DNA from: an uncultured Collinsella sp.
GTDB lineage: Bacteria > Actinomycetota > Coriobacteriia > Coriobacteriales > Coriobacteriaceae
Reading direction: 5' to 3'
NCBI GenBank assembly: GCA_902468695.1
Contig: CABQZS010000027.1
Location: 1-6,676, forward strand
DNA: 6,676 nucleotides
Shown here: positions 1 to 4,386 of the stretch, piece by piece
How positions within the stretch are numbered: position 1 is the stretch's first letter
Layout: each line of letters starts with the position of its first letter
Notes under the pieces: generated by a model
What the model saw: only the letters and a program-made list of their open reading frames with translations
Told to the model about the DNA's origin: nothing
Database searches by the model: none
Translations under genes and position numbers: made by a program

Positions 1-1820
1 AATTGCCGGTCTTGGACGTCGATGGCGAAAAGCTCGGCGTTGTGAACGATTTTGGCATTGCTACCGGCGAAGTTTTTCCGCACGTGACGTCGCTCGCGTT
101 CCGCGGACCCGGCAAGACGCCGTTTATGATCAGCTGGCGCAAATGGGTCGACCGTATCGACGAGACGGGTGTACACCTTAAGACGTCGGCCACCGAAATC
201 CGTTTTTCGTACCTGCAGCCGACCGAACTCTTGCTTGCCCGCGACGTGCTCAACAAGCAGATTGTCGACACGCAGGGCATGAAGGTCGTGCGCGTAAACG
301 ACATCAAGTTTTCCATGTCGGGCGAAAACCAGCTGCGCCTGCTGGGCGCCGAGGTCGGCGCCCGCGGTCTGCTGCGCGCCATCAGCCCCGCGCTCGAGCA
401 TATCGTCGAAGGCTTTATGAAGCACCTGGGCAAGCCGCTCAGTGAGGACATCATCGCTTGGTCCTACATGGACCTGCTCGACCGCTCGACCAAGAACATT
501 CAACTCTCGGTGTCGCACAAGACGCTCGGCGAGCTGCACCCTGCCGACATCGCCGACATTATCGAGCAGCTCGACCCGCGCCTACGTGCGCAGGTGTTTG
601 CGCAGCTCGATACTGCCCAGGCCGCCGAGGCCATCTCGGAGTTCGATGACGACGAGCTTATGACCGAGATGCTCGAGGGCCTGTCCGACACGGACGCATC
701 GTCGATGCTGGCCATGATGGACCCGGACGATGCAGCCGACCTGATCGACGAGCTCGATTACGAGAAGGCCGAGAAGCTTCTGCGCCTGATGGGCGTCAAG
801 GAGGAGAAGGCGATTCGTAACCTGCTGGGGTATGAGGACAACACCGCCGGCCGCATCATGACCTCGGAGTTTGTCTCCCTGCCCGCCACGGCGACGGTCG
901 GTGACGCCATCGAGGCGATTCGCGAGCTCGACGAGGACTTCGAGAGCGTTTACTACGTCTATACCGAGGATCCGAGCGGCATGCTGACCGGCGTGCTTTC
1001 GCTGCGCACGCTGATCGTAGCCGACCGCGACGCCACGCTGGGTCAGCTGGCCTATCGCGACCTGGTCTATGTGTCGCCCGACGAGGACCAGGAAGACGTG
1101 ACGGACGAGATGACCAAGTACGACCTGGTTGCCATCCCTGTCTGCGACGAGAACCGTCATATCCTGGGTATCGTAACCTTCGACGACGCCATGGACGTTA
1201 TCGCCGAGGAGCACCAGGAGGACCTGCAGATCGCCGGTGTCGGCTCGGGCGATAGCGCGTCGGACGACTCGACGAACGTGCTCAGCTGGTTCGTGCATCG
1301 CCAGTACTGGGTTGTTGTATGGGGCATCGCGTCGTGCATCATGGCGACCGTGCTGGGGACGGCGCTCGGCTCCGCACATCTGGTGGTGTTCCCCATGTGC
1401 GCCATGCCGCTCGTGCTGCTGGCGGCCTCGCGCATGGTGTCGTTCGTCAAGAACTACTTCCTGGAGTATGACGGTCACGACGACGAGCCCAAGCCGTATC
1501 TGGGGTTCTTCTTCCAGAGCACGGGCATGGGCCTGATTCTGTCACTCGTGACCTACCTGTGCGCCCAGCTGGTGCGCACCGCCGCGTTCCCCGATGCGCC
1601 CATGTTTGAGGAGCAACTCTTTACCGGGTGCTTTAATATCGCTGCCATCATTTGCCTGGTTGGCAACATGAGCGCCGTGATTTACCTGATGGTGCTGTTC
1701 TGGCGTGACGAGCATGACCTCAACACGTCGGGTACCGCCATGAACGTTATTGCCGTCATGATCTCGTGCGTAGCGTACTGCGCCGCTGCGGTGCTGCTCA
1801 CCATGTCGGTCATGGGTTAG
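1..1820 (+). CDS. MgtE-superfamily protein (PRC barrel, MgtE-N, CBS pair, degenerate membrane domain), 5' partial
   Basis: The frame is open to the left edge. The first usable codon, TTG at position 3, falls inside a PRC-barrel strand pattern, so the real start is probably upstream. Counting from that TTG (605 residues), there are PRC-barrel-like segments at about 1-65 and 75-135. An MgtE intracellular N domain follows at about 150-275, with the typical LHPADIADIIEQL and acidic PDDAADLIDEL. The first CBS domain starts at TAGRIMT (281-287) and the second spans about 345-402. Five hydrophobic segments follow (about 434-458, 462-482, 500-523, 541-566, 578-602). In MgtE channels the acidic N and CBS domains sense cytosolic Mg2+ and gate the pore. 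Here the expected GTGGNVGSQ-like TM2 motif reads LLAASRMVSFV, and the last helix has no Asp at the selectivity position. I infer a Mg-sensing or regulatory membrane protein, not a normal MgtE channel. It lies 8 bases before an NRAMP permease, so it is probably co-transcribed and functionally coupled. Family assignment is firm; loss of transport is inference. Confidence 0.9.
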   Translation, partial: LPVLDVDGEKLGVVNDFGIATGEVFPHVTSLAFRGPGKTPFMISWRKWVDRIDETGVHLKTSATEIRFSYLQPTELLLARDVLNKQIVDTQGMKVVRVNDIKFSMSGENQLRLLGAEVGARGLLRAISPALEHIVEGFMKHLGKPLSEDIIAWSYMDLLDRSTKNIQLSVSHKTLGELHPADIADIIEQLDPRLRAQVFAQLDTAQAAEAISEFDDDELMTEMLEGLSDTDASSMLAMMDPDDAADLIDELDYEKAEKLLRLMGVKEEKAIRNLLGYEDNTAGRIMTSEFVSLPATATVGDAIEAIRELDEDFESVYYVYTEDPSGMLTGVLSLRTLIVADRDATLGQLAYRDLVYVSPDEDQEDVTDEMTKYDLVAIPVCDENRHILGIVTFDDAMDVIAEEHQEDLQIAGVGSGDSASDDSTNVLSWFVHRQYWVVVWGIASCIMATVLGTALGSAHLVVFPMCAMPLVLLAASRMVSFVKNYFLEYDGHDDEPKPYLGFFFQSTGMGLILSLVTYLCAQLVRTAAFPDAPMFEEQLFTGCFNIAAIICLVGNMSAVIYLMVLFWRDEHDLNTSGTAMNVIAVMISCVAYCAAAVLLTMSVMG

Positions 1821-1824
1821 GTGG
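1819..1824 (+). promoter_or_regulatory. Ribosome-binding site deciding the NRAMP start
   Basis: AGGTGG overlaps the TAG stop of the upstream gene and stands 4 bases before GTG at 1829. It supports GTG 1829 as the start instead of ATG 1766, which lies inside the upstream gene and would add 21 residues unlike the family. The arrangement suggests translational coupling between the two genes. Confidence 0.6.
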
Positions 1825-1828
1825 TCGC

Positions 1829-3091
1829 GTGCAAAATACCAAGCAAAAGTTGGGCACCAAGCAAAAGTTGACCATCGCGGCCATCTTTGGCGCTATGGGT
1901 CCCGGTCTGCTGGCGGCGCTTTCGGGCAATGACGCCGGCGGCATTGCAACGTATTCCAGCGCGGGCGCCAGCTATGGCTACAAGATGCTCTGGATGCTTC
2001 CCGTCATGACTGTGCTGCTCATCGTGACGCAGGAGACCGCGGCGCGCTGCGGCTGCGTCACGGGCAAGGGCTTGGCATCGCTCATTCGCGAGCGCTTTGG
2101 CGTGCGCAAGAGTGTACTTGCTATGGCGGCGCTATTGATCGCCAACACGGCTGTGACCATTTCGGAGTTTGCGGGTATCGCCAGCGGCCTTGCTCTCTTT
2201 GGCGTGCCGGCGAGCATCTCGGTGCCGTTGGTGGCGCTGCTGGTGTGGATGCTTACCATGTCGGGTAGTTTCCAGCGCATCGAGAAGATTCTGCTGCTGG
2301 TGAGCTGCGTGTTCGTGACCTATATTGTCGCCGCGTTTATGGCAGGCCCCAACTGGGGTGAGGTCGCGGTCGACCTGGTCGTGCCTAACATTCAAAATGA
2401 CCCCAGCTACGTGTCGCTCGTGGTCGCAACGATCGGTACCACCATCGCGCCGTGGATGATTTTCTTGGCGCAGAACAACGTGGTCGATAAGAACGCGGGC
2501 GAGGACGATATCGTGCTGCAGCGCATCGATACCGTGAGCGGCTCGCTTGCCGCCGATGTCATTGCCGGCTTCATTATCATCACGACCGGTACGGTGCTGT
2601 TCCCGGCGGGTATTCAGATTAGCGATGCTGCCGATGCTGCCCGCGCGCTGGAGCCTATTGCGGGTCAGTGGTCCACGGTACTGTTTGCCTCGGGCCTGGT
2701 CGCGGCGAGCTTCTTGGCTGCCTGCGTGCTGCCGGGCGTTACGTCGAGCGCTATCTGCGAGGCATTTGGCTGGGAGCGCGGTGCCGACCGCAGCTGGGAC
2801 GAGGCCCCGGTCTATCGCGGCATCATTACGGCTATCATCGGTATCTCTGCCGTGCTGGTGCTTATGCCCGGCGTCGATCTGTTCCAGATTATGATGACCT
2901 CGCAGGTCATCAATGGCGTGCTACTGCCCGTGGTTCTGGTGTTCCAGGTGGTTATCGCCGCCGACCGTCACATTATGGGCGCCAACCGCAACGGCCGCGT
3001 GTGGAACGTGCTCACTTGGGCGACTATCGGCGTGATTACGGTGCTCACGGTTGTCATGTTTGTCCTGCAGGCGATGGGCTACAGCGCTTAG
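1829..3091 (+). CDS. NRAMP/SLC11-family divalent cation transporter, magnesium (NRMT)-like
   Basis: From GTG 1829 the product is 420 residues, a normal NRAMP length, with about 11 hydrophobic helices (roughly 15-31, 52-73, 97-121, 128-146, 152-172, 195-217, 235-258, 282-310, 327-346, 356-378, 394-416). Family marks include GPGLLAAL in TM1, EFAGIASGLALFG in TM3, CEAFGWERG after TM8 and SQ with Q359 in TM10. NRAMPs import divalent metals with protons through a site built from TM1 DPGN and TM6 MPH. Here TM1 reads DAGG (D35 kept, Asn replaced by G38) and TM6 reads APW (Met replaced by A207, His by W209). Loss of the soft-metal-binding Met and of Asn and His fits the NRAMP-related magnesium transporters (NRMT), known from another coriobacterium, Eggerthella. 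The adjacent MgtE-like gene also points to Mg2+. A Mn2+/Fe2+ transporter (MntH) is the less likely alternative. Probably second gene of the operon; an intrinsic terminator follows. Confidence 0.9.
   Translation: MQNTKQKLGTKQKLTIAAIFGAMGPGLLAALSGNDAGGIATYSSAGASYGYKMLWMLPVMTVLLIVTQETAARCGCVTGKGLASLIRERFGVRKSVLAMAALLIANTAVTISEFAGIASGLALFGVPASISVPLVALLVWMLTMSGSFQRIEKILLLVSCVFVTYIVAAFMAGPNWGEVAVDLVVPNIQNDPSYVSLVVATIGTTIAPWMIFLAQNNVVDKNAGEDDIVLQRIDTVSGSLAADVIAGFIIITTGTVLFPAGIQISDAADAARALEPIAGQWSTVLFASGLVAASFLAACVLPGVTSSAICEAFGWERGADRSWDEAPVYRGIITAIIGISAVLVLMPGVDLFQIMMTSQVINGVLLPVVLVFQVVIAADRHIMGANRNGRVWNVLTWATIGVITVLTVVMFVLQAMGYSA
1838..1870 (+). repeat. In-frame 18-base tandem duplication at the NRAMP N-terminus
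   Basis: The 15-mer ACCAAGCAAAAGTTG occurs at 1838-1852 and again at 1856-1870, a period of 18 bases. It encodes TKQKLG followed by TKQKLT in the cytosolic N-terminal tail. The exact nucleotide match suggests a recent in-frame duplication. Confidence 0.85.
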
Positions 3092-3109
3092 CGCCCACTT
3101 TTGCTTCCG

Positions 3110-3145
3110 AACAGGCCGCAGCGATGGGCTGCGGCCTGTTTTTTT
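3110..3145 (+). terminator. Rho-independent terminator of the MgtE-like/NRAMP operon
   Basis: A perfect 13-bp stem (3110-3122 with 3128-3140) has a GATGG loop, and a T run extends to 3145. It starts 19 bases after the NRAMP stop codon. The T run is the last host-like feature before the insertion element. Confidence 0.93.
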
Positions 3146-3159
3146 CAAGACTTTAGTCT

Positions 3160-3180
3160 GCTGGCCGCGCAGCGGCCAGC
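3160..3180 (+). repeat. Left-end hairpin 1 of the IS200-type element
   Basis: A perfect 9-bp stem, GCTGGCCGC with GCGGCCAGC, has a 3-base GCA loop. It lies between the operon terminator and the second left-end hairpin. It may belong to the transposon end or act as a block to read-through into tnpA; there is no T run after it. Confidence 0.65.
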
Positions 3181-3186
3181 TTTAAA

Positions 3187-3205
3187 CCACCCGCTACGCG
3201 GGTGG
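3187..3205 (+). repeat. Left-end hairpin 2, candidate TnpA-recognition hairpin
   Basis: A perfect 8-bp stem, CCACCCGC with GCGGGTGG, has a TAC loop and is preceded by AAA. The same AAACCACCC/GGGTGG pattern recurs at the right end (3863-3886). Paired subterminal hairpins are what TnpA of this family binds, so this is the best candidate for the left recognition structure. Confidence 0.65.
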
Positions 3206-3225
3206 AGACAAACGGCTTTACAAAG

Positions 3226-3287
3226 CCACCCCTCCGACCGATATTGACGATTGTTCAGGCCGTCGAGAATTCGAGTCGAAGGGGTGG
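3226..3287 (+). promoter_or_regulatory. tnpA ribosome-binding site with complementary masking segment
   Basis: The Shine-Dalgarno-like AGGGGTGG (3280-3287) stands 5 bases before ATG 3293. Its exact complement CCACCCCT lies upstream at 3226-3233, so a transcript crossing the left end can fold an 8-bp stem (plus a G-U pair) that hides the binding site. Hiding the tnpA ribosome-binding site in a leader stem is known for IS200 and keeps transposase low. The 46-base loop is long, so folding in vivo is uncertain. Confidence 0.55.
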
Positions 3288-3292
3288 TCGCC

Positions 3293-3751
3293 ATGGCCCA
3301 GAAGGCCTACAGCCTTTCCCACGCGAAGTGGATGTGCAAGTACTACGTCGTGTTCACGCCGAAGTATAGGCGCAAAGTGATCTACAACCAAATCAGGAGC
3401 GACATAGGGGAGATCCTCAGGAAGCTGTGCGAGTACAAGGGGATCGAGATAATCGAGGGGCACCTGATGCCAGACCACGTGCACGCGCTGCTGGCGATCC
3501 CGCCGAAGTACAGCGTCGCGAGCGTCATGGGCTACCTGAAGGGGAAGAGCTCGCTGATGATATTCGACAGGCACGCCAACCTCAAGTACAAGTTCGGCAA
3601 CAGGAGGTTCTGGGCGGAGGGCCACTGCATGTCCACCGTCGGCCTGAACGAGGCGACGATCGCCAAGTACATCAGGGAGCAGGAGTCCCACGACATCGCG
3701 CTGGACAAGCTGAGCGTGAAGGAGTACGAGGACCCCTTCAAGAGGAGGTGA
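3293..3751 (+). CDS. tnpA: IS200-type TnpA, Y1 HUH transposase
   Basis: The 152-residue product is full length for IS200 TnpA. It nicks and joins single-stranded transposon DNA at the hairpin ends, working as a dimer with a covalent 5'-phosphotyrosine. The HUH metal site is PDHVHALL (H62, H64) and the catalytic helix is ATIAKYIREQ with nucleophile Y126 and Q130; both are intact. The family opening HAKWMCKYYVVFTPKYRR is present. ATG 3293 is chosen because it has a ribosome-binding site and gives the usual N-terminus; TTG 3251 would add 14 unconserved residues. Of 10 arginines, 9 use AGG, while the neighbouring host genes use CGC/CGT, a sign of transfer. Expression is probably weak because of the maskable ribosome-binding site. 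There are no visible frameshifts, so it is probably functional. Confidence 0.95.
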   Translation: MAQKAYSLSHAKWMCKYYVVFTPKYRRKVIYNQIRSDIGEILRKLCEYKGIEIIEGHLMPDHVHALLAIPPKYSVASVMGYLKGKSSLMIFDRHANLKYKFGNRRFWAEGHCMSTVGLNEATIAKYIREQESHDIALDKLSVKEYEDPFKRR

Positions 3752-3754
3752 TCC

Positions 3755-3771
3755 CGCCGGTTCGACCGGCG
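3755..3771 (+). repeat. Hairpin just after the tnpA stop
   Basis: A perfect 7-bp stem, CGCCGGT with ACCGGCG, has a TCG loop and begins 4 bases after the tnpA stop. No T run follows, so it is not a classic terminator. It is the first of several hairpins in the right end. Confidence 0.6.
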
Positions 3772-3791
3772 CGCCACGGGTCAAGATGCAC

Positions 3792-3837
3792 TGGGCCTGG
3801 ACGAAGTCCGGGCCCGCGCCTTTAGACGCGAGCCCGG
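3792..3837 (+). repeat. Two overlapping, mutually exclusive right-end hairpins
   Basis: Hairpin A pairs 3793-3802 with 3806-3815 (10 bp including one T-G, GAA loop). Hairpin B pairs 3808-3813 with 3832-3837 and 3815-3818 with 3827-3830 (6 and 4 bp around one mismatch, 8-base loop). Both need 3808-3815, so only one can form at a time. They lie in the non-coding right end of the IS element; whether they matter in DNA or in RNA is unknown. Confidence 0.5.
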
Positions 3838-3863
3838 GGCCCGTGGGTTATACCCTAAGAGCA

Positions 3864-3886
3864 AACCACCCTTTTTAAGGGTGGTT
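3864..3886 (+). repeat. Right-end hairpin, candidate TnpA-recognition hairpin
   Basis: A perfect 10-bp stem, AACCACCCTT with AAGGGTGGTT, has a TTT loop. It shares CCACCC/GGGTGG with the left-end hairpin at 3187-3205. Its position near the composition change at about 3890 marks the right boundary of the element. The bases just after it (TCTGATTG) probably include the right cleavage site, which cannot be fixed from one copy. Confidence 0.7.
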
Positions 3887-3923
3887 CTGATTGTCTGCTA
3901 TAGGGTGTTAGTTATATAGCAAT

Positions 3924-4149
3924 GGACAAAAAATGCCAAATATGAGTACTGTTGCTAAGTGAATAGCATTTACATCTGAATAGATAATGAACATAACCAT
4001 TAGTATGTTCATTAAAATTGGCTTCAATACGCCTTAAACCAGTCAGGTTGGCTGCTTTAGGGGGTTGTAGGGGTCGCTCGGACGTCATTTTGGGTGGTTT
4101 TGCCTGCTACTAAAATGGTAACAGTACTCATATTTGCCCTTTTTTGCCC
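3924..4149. repeat. Pair of 30-bp inverted repeats, 27/30 identical
   Basis: The left arm is 3924-3953 and the right arm 4120-4149, separated by 166 bases. Seventeen bases match without a break (CAAATATGAGTACTGTT on the left arm, its complement on the right), then a run of six A and the GG/C edge match with three mismatches. Weaker similarity continues inward, including a shared TAGCA. This may be a small non-autonomous element or two inverted copies of a dispersed repeat. No clear target duplication flanks it. Confidence 0.75.
3985..4014. repeat. AT-rich 11-bp hairpin or operator-like palindrome
   Basis: TAATGAACATA (3985-3995) and TATGTTCATTA (4004-4014) are perfect inverted copies around an 8-base spacer. 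The site lies within the AT-rich island and between the arms of the larger inverted repeat. It could be a cruciform, the centre of a small element, or a regulator-binding site; no gene start lies nearby. Confidence 0.6.
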
Positions 4150-4194
4150 ACAGCCTCTTGGAGCCGGCTCGAAAAGAGTGATTTTGGGTTGTTT
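4084..4194. repeat. Direct repeat pair, 15/17 identical
   Basis: The segments at 4084-4100 and 4178-4194 both follow the pattern GT-ATTTTGGGT-GTTT, differing at two positions, 94 bases apart. They stand on either side of the right arm of the 30-bp inverted repeat, which suggests layered duplication in this spacer. Confidence 0.5.
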
Positions 4195-4260
4195 GCTGCG
4201 GGCGTGGGGCTTGGAAACAACGCTCGGGGTGGCGAGGCGCCCAGAATTCGGTAGCAAGGA

Positions 4261-4328
4261 GGGCGTTCCTCGGCTGTGTCAGGAGTGTCCCTAGGTGCCG
4301 GCACATAAGGAACGTCCCTAACTGCCGG
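4261..4328. repeat. Short tandem-like repeat with inverted repeat
   Basis: AGGA-GTCCCTA-TGCCGG units at 4281-4301 and 4308-4328 match at 17 of 21 positions, 27 bases apart. In addition GGGCGTTCCT (4261-4270) pairs with 4308-4317 (9 Watson-Crick pairs plus one G-T), and GTGCCGGCAC at 4295-4304 is a palindrome. A transcript of either strand would be highly structured. No function can be assigned. Confidence 0.55.
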
Positions 4329-4363
4329 AGGGGGCGTCTGCCGTGGCAGGCGCCCCCTTCCGG
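4325..4363 (-). terminator. GC-rich hairpin, probable terminator of the acyltransferase gene
   Basis: The nested stem pairs CCGGA with TCCGG, GGGGGCG with CGCCCCC, then CTG with CAG, with one T-G pair and one bulged T. It starts 24 bases beyond the stop of the minus-strand gene. No T run follows on either strand, so it may stop polymerase weakly, act with Rho, or simply protect the 3' end. Confidence 0.5.
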
Positions 4364-4386
4364 ATGTGGGAAGTTTGTGCTGTGGG

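Larger units (their letters stand above)
3151..3890 (+). mobile_element. IS200-type insertion sequence (IS200/IS605 family), ends approximate
   Basis: A single Y1 HUH transposase gene is flanked by subterminal hairpins instead of terminal inverted repeats, as known for IS200/IS605 elements that move as single-stranded DNA. The span of about 740 bases is close to the usual 700 of IS200. There is no tnpB. The left and right hairpins share an AAACCACCC...GGGTGG stem (3184-3205 and 3863-3886). Exact cleavage points cannot be read; GTCTGCT occurs near both limits (3156-3162 and 3893-3899) but this family makes no target duplication. The element sits immediately behind the terminator of the upstream operon. 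Confidence 0.75.
3891..4386. other. Non-coding, repeat-rich intergenic region
   Basis: No convincing gene is seen; the open frames here are short, lack good ribosome-binding sites and resemble no family I know. The first 140 bases (3891-4030) are about 31% GC by direct count, sharply below the flanking genes. From about 4150 the sequence becomes GC-rich again. The stretch holds the inverted and direct repeats and the hairpins listed separately. It lies between the right end of the IS element and the stop of the convergent acyltransferase. Confidence 0.7.

Noticed and set aside
582..1478. 298-codon open frame on the minus strand inside the MgtE-like gene
   Set aside because: It is fully antisense to a gene with clear domains. 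Its product is low-complexity and family-less, as expected from GC-rich codon bias on the opposite strand.
3244..3272. Possible tnpA promoter, TTGACG at 3244 with a -10 at 3267
   Set aside because: The -10 would be GAATTC, a poor match, and the start of transcription would fall almost on the ribosome-binding site.
3218..3784. 188-codon open frame on the minus strand over tnpA
   Set aside because: It mirrors the conserved TnpA frame and has no recognisable domain. An antisense RNA to tnpA is possible, as in IS200, but no promoter for one could be shown.
3786..3878. Short plus-strand frame from ATG 3786 through the IS right end
   Set aside because: It is about 30 codons long with no ribosome-binding site, and it runs through the right-end hairpins. 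It looks like chance reading of structured DNA.
4091..4101. GGGTGGTTTT resembling the IS right-end hairpin arm, as a second IS end
   Set aside because: It has no pairing partner nearby, and an 8-10 base match is weak evidence for another transposon end.
4057..4306. Small minus-strand frames of 66-73 codons in the spacer
   Set aside because: They lie across the repeat arms, have no ribosome-binding site and show no family features; repeats explain them better.
3110..4363. CRISPR array among the many short repeats and hairpins
   Set aside because: There are no evenly spaced identical repeats and no cas genes; the repeats are paired hairpins or two-copy units.
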